A stretch of DNA of 64,000 bases from Sporolactobacillus shoreicorticis (GCF_024125445.1 NZ_JAMXWM010000001.1:273469-337468); one strand, 5' to 3'. Positions 8,083-17,049 are shown, counted from the stretch's first letter. Program-made: numbers and translations. The notes: generated by a model not told the origin, from the sequence alone.

Positions 8083-9822
8083 ATGAATTTCCTGAAATTT
8101 TTATCAGATGAAAAAGAGAGAACAGTGCCAAGAGCAGCCTGGCTCTCTTTTCCTATTCAAACCATTACATTCTTATGTCTTGTCTTGCTCTTTGTTTGGC
8201 CGATCTTTCGTCTTGTAGCGCTTGGCTTCAATTCGGAACATGGAGTGACCTTTGAAAATTATCAAACCATTTTGAGTGATCCGTTTGCTTGGCGAGTCGT
8301 CTTGAATACACTGCTGATCAGCACGTGCTCGATGGTGATTGCTACCGTTCTTGGTGTTTCATTTGCATGGCTGATGGCATATGTCACCATTCGCGGGAAA
8401 AAGATCATGCAGCTCTTTATTGTTTTGCCTTTTGTCATTCCGTCTTATATCACGACATTGGCGTGGACGCAGCTTTTTAGTGAGAATAGTCTTCTGGCTA
8501 AATTGCTCTCTCTGTTTCCGGGTCACCTGCAGCCATGGAATCTCTACAGTTATATGGGGATGATTTTTATTCTTGGGATCACACATTATCCGCTCGTTTA
8601 TTTGTTTACCGTAAATGTGCTGCGGAAAATCCCACGGGAAATGGAGCAGGCATGCCGCGTGTCGGGCGGATCGAAAGCACTGACTTTCTGCCGAGTCACA
8701 TTACCAATGGCGCTTCCCGGTATTGTAAGCGGAGCCTTTTTGGCTTTTCTTGCAAGCCTTGATAATTTTGGTATTCCCGCCTTTCTTGGAATTCCTGCAC
8801 ATATCAATGTGCTCAGCACGTATATTTATCAGCAGATTATTGGTTTTGGTCCGGATGCGTTTGCTCGTGCTTCAGTTTTTTCAGTACTGCTTGGGGTGCT
8901 GGCGCTTTTGGCAATGCTGGGTCAATGGCTGCTTCAACGGACATTCAAAGCAGGCGCCACAACAAGTAGTGAACGTAAGCCTCGCTACATTCTTTCTCGC
9001 CATTCACGAGTGGTTTTGGAACTTGTCATCTGGCTCTTTTTCATTGCAACTGCTATGATTCCGTTTGTTGCGATGATGATGACTTCACTGCTGCCGGCGT
9101 ATGGGCTGGACTTTACTATGCAGAATATGAGTTTGAAAAATTACGCCTTTGTTCTGTTTGAAAGTCCGGATACACAGCTGGCGATCCGCAATAGTCTGAA
9201 TCTTGCTGTGATAACGACAGTGATTGGTGCGGTTATCGGTACTGCTTTTGCCTATCTGCAAGTGCGTAAGTCGTCACGGTGGCTGAAACTATGCGAGAGT
9301 TTTATTAGTCTACCATACGCGCTTCCGGGTACGGTTATGGCGCTGTCGATGATTTTTGTCTGGATGGAACCGATACCGGGATGGAATCCGGGTATCTATG
9401 GCTCGATGACGATTCTGTTTATTGCTTATTTTACACGTTTTCTTATTCTGCAGGTGCGCGGAAGTGCAACGGCTGTGCTTCAAGTTGACAGATCTATGGA
9501 GGAGGCGGCGCAGGTTAGTGGAGCAAACGGGTGGACAAAGTGGCAGAAAATTTTAATCCCGCTGCTCATTCCGGGCATTCTGAGCGGAGCTTCTTTGCTG
9601 TTTCTGACCGCACTCACAGAACTGACGGTCTCCGCACTGCTTTATTCTGCACAATCAAAAACAATTGGCGTTGTTATTTTCGGTTATGAGCAGGCAGGGT
9701 ATACAACATTTTCAACCGCGTTTTCCAGTCTGATTGTGCTCCTTATTCTGATTGGATTTGCTATTTTGTCGCTGGTTCAAACGTTTTGGAGACGAAAGGA
9801 AGGGATCGCCAATGTCCATTAA
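8083..9822 (+). CDS. ABC transporter permease, fused double-permease (FbpB/PhnV type)
   Basis: A 579-residue integral membrane protein made of two consecutive binding-protein-dependent permease domains, about six membrane helices each. Each half carries an EAA loop: EQACRVSGGSKALTF with LPMALPG at about residue 190, and EEAAQVSGANGWTKW with IPLLIPG at about residue 475. This tandem build is typical of ferric-iron and 2-aminoethylphosphonate importers. It starts at ATG 8083 with AAGGAGTGGAG upstream, 19 bases after the binding protein. It should form the channel with the ATPase that follows. Confidence 0.9.
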   Translation: MNFLKFLSDEKERTVPRAAWLSFPIQTITFLCLVLLFVWPIFRLVALGFNSEHGVTFENYQTILSDPFAWRVVLNTLLISTCSMVIATVLGVSFAWLMAYVTIRGKKIMQLFIVLPFVIPSYITTLAWTQLFSENSLLAKLLSLFPGHLQPWNLYSYMGMIFILGITHYPLVYLFTVNVLRKIPREMEQACRVSGGSKALTFCRVTLPMALPGIVSGAFLAFLASLDNFGIPAFLGIPAHINVLSTYIYQQIIGFGPDAFARASVFSVLLGVLALLAMLGQWLLQRTFKAGATTSSERKPRYILSRHSRVVLELVIWLFFIATAMIPFVAMMMTSLLPAYGLDFTMQNMSLKNYAFVLFESPDTQLAIRNSLNLAVITTVIGAVIGTAFAYLQVRKSSRWLKLCESFISLPYALPGTVMALSMIFVWMEPIPGWNPGIYGSMTILFIAYFTRFLILQVRGSATAVLQVDRSMEEAAQVSGANGWTKWQKILIPLLIPGILSGASLLFLTALTELTVSALLYSAQSKTIGVVIFGYEQAGYTTFSTAFSSLIVLLILIGFAILSLVQTFWRRKEGIANVH

Positions 9823-10852
9823 AGTTGCGGAAGTTGAACGGACCTTTGGTTCATTCACTGCACTGAAGCATGTCAATCTCACGGTCGAAGACGGCGAATT
9901 TATGGCTATCCTCGGACCATCCGGATGCGGAAAAACGACGCTGCTCCGTCTTCTGGCCGGTTTTGACGCCCCGTCATCTGGGACGATTGAGATGGATGGG
10001 CGTGTTGTGGGAAGTCCAAAGCAGATTGTGCCTCCTGAAAAACGCAATATTGGCATGGTCTTTCAGTCATTCGCCCTTTGGCCGCATATGAATGTGCGCC
10101 GGCATATTGAGTTCCCCCTGATGCATCATCAATTTGTCAGCAAAGCGTTAAAAAAGAACATGAGGCAGCGCGCCGATGAGGTATTGAAAATGATTAAACT
10201 ACAGGATTTAGCAGAACGTATGCCTGAAGAGCTGTCCGGTGGTCAAAGGCAGCGCGTCGCACTTGGGCGTGCCATCGCTCCGCAGCCGAAGCTTCTGCTT
10301 ATGGATGAGCCGCTCAGCAGTTTGGATGCCGAACTACGCGTTGCGATGCGCGGTGAATTGCAAGAGATTCATCGTCTAACCGGTACGTCAATTATTTATG
10401 TGACGCATGATCAGAGTGAAGCGCTTGCCATGGCTGATCGCATCGTGGTGATGAATCACGGTTCCGTTGAACAAATCGGCACACCGAGAGCAATTTATAA
10501 TCATCCCCAAACCTCTTTTGTCGCCCGTTTTGTAGGGAAAGCGAATCTTGTTAAAGGCAAATGGCAAGGATCATTTTTTTCACCACAGGAAGCGCCGGAT
10601 GTGCATTGGGAAGATCATGGGGTGTCAGAAATTTTGAAACAAGAATCGGTTTATTCGCTCCGTCCAGAACAGATTGAAATCAACCAGGGGGATTCAGGAA
10701 TTCCCGGGGAAGTAGCCAATGTTCAGTACCAGGGCAAAGACATCCGTTATACCGTCAAGACCGCAACGGCCAGATGGCAGGTTGACACGGATTTAACCCA
10801 CAATTTTCACCTTGGCGAATCGGTCCGTCTCTCGATCAAATCGAACCTTTGA
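9812..10852 (+). CDS. ABC transporter ATP-binding protein of the same importer
   Basis: A 346-residue ATPase. Walker A is GPSGCGKTT, the Q-loop is VFQSFALWPHM, the signature is ELSGGQRQRVALGRA, Walker B is LLLMDEPLSSLD, and the H-loop is YVTHDQSEA. A C-terminal TOBE-like regulatory region (from about residue 240) is typical of the Fbp/Pot/Ugp branch. I start at ATG 9812 inside the permease end, with GAAAGGAAGGG upstream. The longer frame from 9752 lies within the permease gene. It is the last gene of the operon and is followed by a good terminator. Confidence 0.9.
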   Translation: MSIKVAEVERTFGSFTALKHVNLTVEDGEFMAILGPSGCGKTTLLRLLAGFDAPSSGTIEMDGRVVGSPKQIVPPEKRNIGMVFQSFALWPHMNVRRHIEFPLMHHQFVSKALKKNMRQRADEVLKMIKLQDLAERMPEELSGGQRQRVALGRAIAPQPKLLLMDEPLSSLDAELRVAMRGELQEIHRLTGTSIIYVTHDQSEALAMADRIVVMNHGSVEQIGTPRAIYNHPQTSFVARFVGKANLVKGKWQGSFFSPQEAPDVHWEDHGVSEILKQESVYSLRPEQIEINQGDSGIPGEVANVQYQGKDIRYTVKTATARWQVDTDLTHNFHLGESVRLSIKSNL

Positions 10853-10895
10853 GGTCTATAGGGCGCTAACTAACGATCAATTCAATAGGATTAAA

Positions 10896-10942
10896 AAACA
10901 AACGACACAAATAAGATAGTCATCTCTTTGTGTCGTTTTCAT
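10896..10942. terminator. Terminator after the importer operon
   Basis: An 11-bp perfect stem, AACGACACAAA with TTTGTGTCGTT, has a 15-base loop. It is preceded by an A-run and followed by TTC, so it may work on both strands. It sits about 50 bases after the ATPase stop. Confidence 0.75.
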
Positions 10943-11003
10943 TTGTGCTGCCTGAGTACGTTAGGTGAGAACGGAACGTTTTGTGTGAATTTTTGCTGTT
11001 GTT

Positions 11004-11040
11004 TTTACTGTGTTATTTTACGTCAAATTAACGTATAATA
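11004..11040 (+). promoter_or_regulatory. Promoter of the toxin-antitoxin pair
   Basis: A perfect -10 box TATAAT at 11034-11039 lies 28 bases before the antitoxin ATG. The -35 is weak (TGTTAT at 11011-11016, 17-base spacer). Between them, ACGTCAAATTAACGT (11021-11035) is an imperfect palindrome overlapping the -10 and could be the autoregulatory operator such pairs usually have. Confidence 0.55.
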
Positions 11041-11066
11041 AGAACAACGATAAGAGGGGTGAGCCA

Positions 11067-11312
11067 ATGCCGAATATTAAACCTGTTTCGGATTTGCGGA
11101 ATTACAATGAAGTATTGCGTGATGTTGCTGAGGGTGAACCGGTATTTCTTACAAAAAATGGAAGAGGGAAATATGTACTGATTGATCTCGCAGATTATGA
11201 AAAAAATCAGGCAACGATGAAGCTGATGGCACAACTCGTTGAAGGTGAGAAAGCTGGACGTGAAAAAGGATGGTTATCACTAAATGAAGTAGAAAAGTCA
11301 TTGGGGTTGTAA
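11067..11312 (+). CDS. Type II antitoxin, Phd/YefM family
   Basis: An 81-residue protein with the Phd/YefM N-terminal DNA-binding fold: PVSDLRNYNEVL, then EGEPVFLTKNGRGKYVLIDLADYE. The C-terminal part is charged and presumably flexible, the usual toxin-binding region. ATG 11067 has AGAGGGGTGAG upstream; the longer frame from 11010 would run through the promoter. It ends 1 base before the toxin gene. Expected to neutralise the RelE/ParE-like toxin and repress the operon (family knowledge). Confidence 0.88.
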   Translation: MPNIKPVSDLRNYNEVLRDVAEGEPVFLTKNGRGKYVLIDLADYEKNQATMKLMAQLVEGEKAGREKGWLSLNEVEKSLGL

Positions 11313-11313
11313 C

Positions 11314-11637
11314 ATGATCATCTCTATATCTCCCATGGCGCAAATCGATTTAAAAGAGATTAAAAAATATATTGAATCGGAACTTGAAAACTCTGAAACG
11401 GCGATTAGCATGATTACTCATATCACAAGATCGATCCATAGACTTACTGACTTTCCGGATTCAGGCGTTCTTTTATCTTTAAAAGTGAGCTTGCAGACTG
11501 ATTGCGGTTTCATAGTAGTCGGAAGCTATTTCGTATTTTATCGGCATGAACGTGATCATATCTATGTCTTGCGTGTGCTTTATTGCAGACGGGGTTATAT
11601 GAAAATCCTATTTCGTGATCTGCATCATAATAACTGA
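11314..11637 (+). CDS. Type II toxin, RelE/ParE family
   Basis: A 107-residue protein with the RelE/ParE pattern: an N-terminal strand and helix (SPMAQIDLKEIKKYIES), a middle segment (ITRSIHRLTDFPDSG), and a C-terminal beta region (YFVFYRHERDHIYVLRVLYCRR). Family members are mostly ribosome-dependent mRNases, while ParE members poison gyrase; sequence alone does not say which. It is coupled to the antitoxin by a 1-base gap, and the ribosome site lies in the antitoxin end. The reading frame is intact, so the module may be active. Confidence 0.82.
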   Translation: MIISISPMAQIDLKEIKKYIESELENSETAISMITHITRSIHRLTDFPDSGVLLSLKVSLQTDCGFIVVGSYFVFYRHERDHIYVLRVLYCRRGYMKILFRDLHHNN

Positions 11638-11688
11638 AGCCTGAATGATTGATTAACGCCATCATCCCCGGATCCCGGTCCGATATCA

Positions 11689-12208
11689 ATGACGGAACCA
11701 CTAGCAAAAGGAATGAAGGACAGAGAACGAGTAACCGACTACTTACTTGACAAAGGTGTTGATCTCGTTCTTTCCAGCCCTTACAGACGGGCGCTAGATA
11801 CGGTCAAACCTTTTGCGGATATTAAGAGGCTTCTCGTTCATAAGGTCGAAGCGTTTCGTGAGCGAAAAGTGGGGCAGTGGGTTAATAATTTTCACGCTTT
11901 TTCAAAGAGACAGTGGGAGGACTTTCAATTTAAACTGTCAGGCGGAGAGTCTGAGAGAAGTTCAGATTCGAACGATTGATACATTGGGTCATTTGCTGAG
12001 TGAACACTGCAATAAAGTTTTGGCGGTTGGCAGTCATGGTACTGCTCTGAGCACGATCATCAATCATTACGATTCTGCATACGGATTTGAAGATTTTGAA
12101 CAAATGAAGCACTTGATGCCTTGGATTGTGAAACTTACTTTTGATCACAGCAAATGTAAACCAATTGAGACAATTGATCTGTTTACAAGTCAGATGACAA
12201 AACGTTGA
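11689..12208 (+). pseudogene. Histidine phosphatase (phosphoglycerate-mutase-like), truncated and frameshifted
   Basis: Two frames together resemble one histidine-phosphatase protein. Frame one (from 11689) has EPLAKGMKDRERVTDYL and VLSSPYRRALDTV, with FRERKVGQW. It shifts after GGES near 11945-11952, and the other frame continues LREVQIRTIDTLGHLL and VLAVGSHGTALS to the stop at 12208. The N-terminal RHG phosphohistidine motif that should precede is missing. A one-base indel plus loss of the 5' end makes a functional enzyme unlikely. It lies between the toxin gene and the 2H phosphoesterase gene. Confidence 0.75.
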
Positions 12209-12226
12209 TTGATGAAGGAGAAGGCT

Positions 12227-12724
12227 ATGGCGGATAAACTGTTATATGTGCTTGCCCAGTTTGACAGTAAATCGCAGGCGAAATTGCGTGAAATCCAAAA
12301 TGAGCTTGTGAAACGAGGGATGATCGGCAAACAAGCAGCGCATTTACCCTATCATCTAACCTTGGGTAGCTTTGATCCCGATCAACAATCAGAAATAAGT
12401 GAACGTATTGAGAAGGTTTGCAGCAGGACGAGCCCAATAAAATTGACCCTTAGTCATATCAGTTTGTTTGGCTTAGGTGTTCTATTCTTGGCCCCTAATA
12501 TAACTCATGAATTACTTAATTTTCAAAGCGATTTTATTAAGGGTAGCCGCAACGACTATGAATGGACGGCACATGCCACGTTATTAATCGACAATCCTGA
12601 TGCAATACAAAAAGCGCTGCCTATTGTTGCAGCGTATTTTAAGCCTTTCTGTGTGAAAATAGACAGCATATGTCTTTATGAATTCTGGCCGGCACGATGT
12701 ATTAAAAATCATTATTTGGAGTGA
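12227..12724 (+). CDS. 2H phosphoesterase (2'-5' RNA ligase-like)
   Basis: A 165-residue protein with the two HxT motifs of the 2H phosphoesterase superfamily, HLTLG (about residue 44) and HATLL (about residue 125), each followed by hydrophobic strand. The family includes 2'-5' RNA ligase/ThpR and cyclic phosphodiesterases; the real substrate is unknown. ATG 12227 has GAAGGAGAAGG upstream. The next gene starts 5 bases after its stop. An internal part of this gene recurs in decayed form at 13074-13156. Confidence 0.8.
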   Translation: MADKLLYVLAQFDSKSQAKLREIQNELVKRGMIGKQAAHLPYHLTLGSFDPDQQSEISERIEKVCSRTSPIKLTLSHISLFGLGVLFLAPNITHELLNFQSDFIKGSRNDYEWTAHATLLIDNPDAIQKALPIVAAYFKPFCVKIDSICLYEFWPARCIKNHYLE

Positions 12725-12729
12725 AGGAC

Positions 12730-13014
12730 ATGATCGATGAACAGGGGTTATGGGAACTAACTAAAGACTCTCTTTCCTATTGCAAATATTTTTTCTTATC
12801 AAGAGAGCAGAAAAGAGCATTCAATGTCCGTTCTGTTCAAGAGCGATACTGGTTTCAGCAATTGGTAAAGGAACACCCTTCGATCAGCACGTTCATTGAA
12901 CAGGATCCGGAGTTTAGGGCCTATTTTTCATCACGGAAAAAGGTAAGAAAGTTGCTGAGAAATAAAGACGAGCGCACACGTTTTATTAAGCGGGTCAAGG
13001 CGGCATGCGGATGA
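12730..13014 (+). CDS. Hypothetical small protein
   Basis: A 94-residue protein I do not recognise. It is basic toward the C-terminus (SSRKKVRKLLRNKDERTRFIKRVKAA) with a helical, aromatic-rich middle (QERYWFQQLVKEHP). No signal peptide or membrane segment. ATG 12730 has GGAG 8 bases upstream, within the end of the 2H phosphoesterase gene, so the two are probably co-expressed. Start GTG 12721 is also possible. Confidence 0.6.
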   Translation: MIDEQGLWELTKDSLSYCKYFFLSREQKRAFNVRSVQERYWFQQLVKEHPSISTFIEQDPEFRAYFSSRKKVRKLLRNKDERTRFIKRVKAACG

Positions 13015-13073
13015 ATCTGCTGCTGCGAAAAAGGAAAAGTTGTGAAATTTAAAAAAGCGAATGTCCTAATTAG

Positions 13074-13156
13074 ATTTGCAGCAGGACAAGCTCAAGGAAA
13101 TTGATGCTTAATAATATCGGTTTGCCTGGCTTAGGTGTTTTATTTTTGACCCTTTG
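13074..13156 (+). pseudogene. Decayed partial duplicate of the 2H phosphoesterase gene
   Basis: This stretch repeats bases 12415-12497 of the intact gene with scattered substitutions and small changes: TTTGCAGCAGGAC at the start and GGCTTAGGTGTT near the end occur in both, in the same order and spacing. The copy has no open frame of its own. It is a remnant of a tandem duplication or of recombination between relatives. Confidence 0.7.
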
Positions 13157-13200
13157 GGCAAGTTTTTTAGTGACAATTCCAATCATCGTTGCTCGGGCAA

Positions 13201-13761
13201 CTAACGTTTTTTCAGTTCATCCTCGCGCATCCATTGATGATGCTTCATGAGTTTGCCTGTATTTGTATCGGTGTAGCTCACTCGGTACACATTTGTTTTA
13301 CTGCCGCTGTCAATCGTTGCGGTTGCGCCGTTCATCCCCTCCATGTGACCGGCTTTGAGTTTCACTTTTGTGCCTTTGGGCAAAAGGGCGTTGCTTTTCG
13401 TTGCCAATTCTTCTTGAACGACCCATTTATGATTTCTGACCGGCTTGCCACCGGTAATTGGCTTATATGACACACTGTAAACATGAGTTGTATAGACGGC
13501 CTCGACAGTCCCCTTCGCATTTTTCATTCCGGCCATGTGACCGTTGAGCAATGTGATCTTGCTCCCCTTTTTATAGTTCGGATTGTTGGCCTCCTGAAGA
13601 TCCAGCGTTTGGTCGTCGTCCGATTCCATATGATCCATGGACTCATGACTTGAAGACTCGTGAGTTGACGAGTGGCCGGAGTCCGCATTTTGCGTCGTGC
13701 CGCAGGCAGTGAGTAAAACCAATATAATGAGCCCGGCCGAAGAAATGATCTTTTTCAACAT
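13201..13761 (-). CDS. YdhK/DUF1541 lipoprotein
   Basis: A 186-residue exported lipoprotein: signal peptide with lipobox LTAC (Cys20), a His/Ser/Asp/Glu-rich linker (residues about 25-55, several His and Met), then two tandem DUF1541 repeats, each with a G-x-K-(I/V)-x-L motif, GHM.GM and VYSVSY/VYRVSY. The His- and Met-rich linker and paired GHMxGM motifs would suit metal (copper) binding, but that is inference. The family is common in Firmicutes and Actinobacteria and is often plasmid- or metal-linked. Ribosome site AAAGGAG lies about 12 bases upstream. Convergent with the genes on its left. Confidence 0.85.
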   Translation of the reverse strand: MLKKIISSAGLIILVLLTACGTTQNADSGHSSTHESSSHESMDHMESDDDQTLDLQEANNPNYKKGSKITLLNGHMAGMKNAKGTVEAVYTTHVYSVSYKPITGGKPVRNHKWVVQEELATKSNALLPKGTKVKLKAGHMEGMNGATATIDSGSKTNVYRVSYTDTNTGKLMKHHQWMREDELKKR

Positions 13762-13814
13762 GTAACAAAACAGCTCCTTTGCGGTACATGATTATTCATT
13801 CCCCTAAAAGGACA

Positions 13815-13850
13815 AATAAAAACCGAAATTCCACTGGAATTTCGGTTGGA
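13815..13850 (-). terminator. Minus-strand intrinsic terminator upstream of the DUF1541 gene
   Basis: A perfect 13-bp inverted repeat, AACCGAAATTCCA (13821-13833) and TGGAATTTCGGTT (13835-13847), around one base. Read on the minus strand it is followed by TTTTTATTT. It therefore terminates minus-strand RNA just before (53 bases from) the lipoprotein start, either ending a lost upstream gene or acting as a leader attenuator. An operator role is the alternative. Confidence 0.6.
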
Positions 13851-14175
13851 GACACAATCATGCAAAAAGCTGGACAAATTATATGTAGACTAATTTTTAG
13901 AGGAAAATTTTGAGGAAAGCAACTAAAAAATAGCAGATGGCAGAAAGAAAACTTTAAAAAAGCAAAACAACGACTTATGATTTAGGTGTTTTTTGCCGGT
14001 TTCTCTTATCAAATATTTTAAGGCAAACCTGTGAGATGATTGGTAAAAATAATTTGTTTGATATTAGCGCTTTTAGATTCGTTCATGCTAAAATAGTAAG
14101 ATACATCTACTATACTTTTGTTAGTGTCTGCATCATCAATCAGCACAATCAAGTATGTGATTTGGGAGGCTTAAA
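13851..14175. other. Intergenic region with candidate promoter for the hydrolase gene
   Basis: AT-rich and without a gene-like frame. An extended -10 (TGCTAAAAT, 14086-14094) and a second -10-like TATACT (14111-14116) lie upstream of 14176, but neither has a good -35. No repeat or RNA fold stands out. Confidence 0.35.
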
Positions 14176-14910
14176 ATGAAAAGTTTTTTTGTTAGTAATG
14201 GTTCGGTAAAAATACATGTGCTTGAAAATGGAGTCCCTTCTCATGATACTCCGTCACTGCTTGTTATCGGTGGAATTTGGGAGCCTGCGGAGAGAGCAAT
14301 TCCGATACTTTCACAGGTTGGAAGTCATACGGTTGCCTTGAGTTTCCGAGGGCGAGGATTAAGTTCAACTCCTGCTAAGGGTTACGATCTTGACGACCAC
14401 CTTTCTGATGTTCAGGCAGTGGTGAAGCATCTTCAACTTGATCATTATTGTGTCCTCGGATTTTCACGTGGCGTATCCTATGCGCTTGGATGGAGTCTGA
14501 AGAATCAACAGAGCATGAGCGGACTGATTCTTGTTGATCAGCCTCCGCTGCATAGCAAGCCGGATTCAGAATCCGTAGCATTTTGGGCAAACCTTGAATA
14601 CTTGGGTGTTCCAATACTGAATTTTATGCGAAAGACAGCGCTGGAAGGACTAGAAAGAGAGGCGACTCAGATCGATTTTTCCTCTCAGTTGTCACAATTG
14701 CGAATTCCTGTCACCTTTTTTGTAGGCAAGAATAAGAACTCTAAAATTCGATCCGATATCTCAGAAGAAATTTTACAACTTTATAGACAAAAAATCTCTT
14801 GTTTTAATCTTGTCACGTTTCAAAAATCCGGACACATGATACCGGACGAGGAACAACAAAAATACATTGCCGAAATAGCTTCGTTTATCAAGAAACGGAG
14901 TGAGTCATGA
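14176..14910 (+). CDS. Alpha/beta hydrolase
   Basis: A 244-residue alpha/beta-hydrolase fold protein. The nucleophile elbow is GFSRG (Ser about 97), the early oxyanion region is VIGGIW, and the catalytic-His region is SGHMIPDEE near residue 222. FRGRGLSSTP resembles the HGRG-type loop of carboxylesterases of the BioH/MhpC type. No signal peptide. The ATG at 14176 has GGGAGG 8 bases upstream. It stands alone, so the substrate cannot be inferred. Confidence 0.8.
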   Translation: MKSFFVSNGSVKIHVLENGVPSHDTPSLLVIGGIWEPAERAIPILSQVGSHTVALSFRGRGLSSTPAKGYDLDDHLSDVQAVVKHLQLDHYCVLGFSRGVSYALGWSLKNQQSMSGLILVDQPPLHSKPDSESVAFWANLEYLGVPILNFMRKTALEGLEREATQIDFSSQLSQLRIPVTFFVGKNKNSKIRSDISEEILQLYRQKISCFNLVTFQKSGHMIPDEEQQKYIAEIASFIKKRSES

Positions 14911-15465
14911 GGATTATAGGGCAAGTACTGGCGGCTGATTTGCCGTACAATTTATGCTCTTTTTTTTAAACTGCAATTTTTTCTGTTCCTTGATGGATAG
15001 AGACGTGGTATATTGTTTTTTCAATGAACCGGCAAGCGGTTTCGTGTCTTGATGATCGTTTTGTTCGTTTTCTTGTTGTCTAGGAAATTAAAGAATCTCA
15101 ACTTGTGGATAACGCTCCGTTAAGCGATTCATTGAACTTTTGGTTGGTTGGATCAAAATAAACGAGCAATTTGTCTGAGTCAAAGTCAAACCTGTTCGTT
15201 TCGCCGGTCACTTTGTCTGGGTTAATGGCGACTGTGTCCCGTTCAAGCGCTCAAATATCTTTTTTGGGTGCCTTTTTTTAAATCTGCTGCTTAATTATGA
15301 GTAGCTTTAATTGAATGATGAACAATAGAATTTGGCACCGCAGTCAAAGTAATAGAATTCTTAATGAATTAATTATATAGTATGAATAATTCCCTTGGGT
15401 TGTTATATCATAATATATATAAATATGCATAAAATGAATAGTGTACTATATATGGAGGAAAAATA
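14911..15465. other. Intergenic stretch, mostly featureless
   Basis: 555 bases between the hydrolase and the ATPase gene. It contains the minus-strand open remnant described separately (15098-15250). The rest is AT-rich without recognisable gene; a T-run at 14958-14967 follows a weak GTAC/GTAC hairpin. The last 100 bases (TATATAGTATGAATAAT and similar) are very AT-rich and may hold the promoter of the next gene. Confidence 0.4.
15098..15250 (-). pseudogene. Remnant of an unidentified minus-strand gene
   Basis: On the minus strand a frame of about 51 codons is open from an in-frame stop near 15250 to TGA at 15098. It has coding-like composition (it contains TVAINPDKVTGETNRF and LLVYFDPTNQKF) but no start codon or ribosome site. 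It looks like the surviving C-terminal end of a lost gene. I cannot name the family. Confidence 0.35.
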
Positions 15466-16929
15466 ATGATTTCATTTACGGATGAAAAGTTGTTGAACTT
15501 ATTAATTCAATATAATCCTTGGTGGAAAGGAATCCCCATATCTGAAAAAACGGCACCACCGCATCAACGATTCGCTTATTATGAAGCAAAAAAACTGCTC
15601 TTTCATAAAGATCTGCGTCGATTTGTGATCCTATCCGGTGCAAGACGCGTTGGAAAAACAACGATTATGTATCAGCTCATTCAGAGCCTTTTGGAAAATG
15701 GAGTGGCCGCGAGAAATATTGTTTACTTGTCTTTTGATAATCCTATTTTAAAATTAGGAGGTTTTGACGGTGTTTTAAGGGCCTATGATAATGCCTATCC
15801 TATTGATGGGGATCTTTATTTTTTCTTTGATGAAGTTCAGTATGCCGAAGATTGGGAAAGATGGATTAAGACTTTATATGATACACGCCTCAATCTGCGT
15901 CTTGTTGCAACCGTTTCCGCAAGCCCAGCTTTAGAAAAAGGATCTGCAGATAGCGGTGTGGGTCTATGGAGTGTGCTCAAAATTCCTACGCTATCCTTCT
16001 ACGAGTATTGCGATCTCTTGCAATTGCCGTCGAGACCGTAGTTGGATGATGGGATACGACCAGCACAGCTCTATCGCTTGCAACAGAGTGATCTAACTAA
16101 TCTCATGACAAAGTTCTCATCGCTTCAGCAGCATTTTAACCGTTATCTAGTGGTTGGTGGGTTCCCGGAACTTGCCCTTTCAAGCGATGATACGCTCTCA
16201 CAAAGAATGCTTCGTGAGGATGTCGTCGATAAAGTTATAAAGCGAGATATTTTAACTCTTTTTAATGTCCGAAACCCTTTACAGCTTGAAAAAGTCTTTT
16301 TGTACCTATGTATGAATTCATCAAATCTCATCAATATATCAGCGATGGCTAAAGAGCTTGATAGCATGAACAAGATCACTTTATTAAATTATATACGTTT
16401 TTTGAAAGAGGCAAATCTCATCTATATCAGTGATCCGATTGGTATTGACGGCAAAGGAATTTTGAAACGTAAACCGAAAATTTATGTTGCTGATGCTGCC
16501 ATTCGAAATGCTGTGCTCATGCTGGAGGATGTTATTACGGACCCAAATGAAATGGGCATTATGGTTGAAACGACAGTATATAAGCATATTGCTGCTTTTT
16601 ACTACACAACAAATGCGCAAGTGGGTTATTATCGTAAGCTTAAAGAGAACGAAAAAGAAGTCGATGTTGTGGTCGAGCTTCCTGCCGCACGAATCTTATG
16701 CGAAGTGAAATACAGGGGAAATTCACGCATACCTGAAACAGATGCAATTATTGAACTTGCTAATGATGAAAGCAAAAAGACGCGAGGGGCTTTGGTTATC
16801 ACAAAACGGGCAGAGGATTATGGTGTGACCGCCCATCACACGAGAATTCCAGTCGTACGAATCCCTGCACCGGCATTTTTATATCTGCTTGGTCATGCGG
16901 AAAAAGAGGGCTATGTAGCAAAAATGTAA
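15466..16929 (+). pseudogene. AAA ATPase with DUF4143 C-terminal domain, interrupted by one in-frame TAG
   Basis: Together the two parts make one protein of about 487 residues: Walker A GARRVGKTT (residues 50-58), Walker B LYFFFDEVQYAEDW, then the DUF4143 half with VGGFPELAL and a nuclease-like tail (EKEVDVVVELPAARILCEVKY). TAG at 16039-16041 interrupts it, and the same frame continues immediately (TTG 16042, no ribosome site). A CAG-to-TAG change would explain it. Both halves otherwise show no frameshift, so the mutation looks recent, or it is read through or suppressed. Such ATPases are widespread but poorly characterised. The ATG at 15466 has GGAGG 10 bases upstream. Confidence 0.75.
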
Positions 16930-17049
16930 TAAAGAACGCATAGGATTTAGTATTGATTTTGCAAAGCAACTTAATTTTCTTTAACGTGCCTTTTTCAATG
17001 GCTGACCACGATCCACGGTAAAAATAGTTCATAGTGAAGAGCGGATTAA

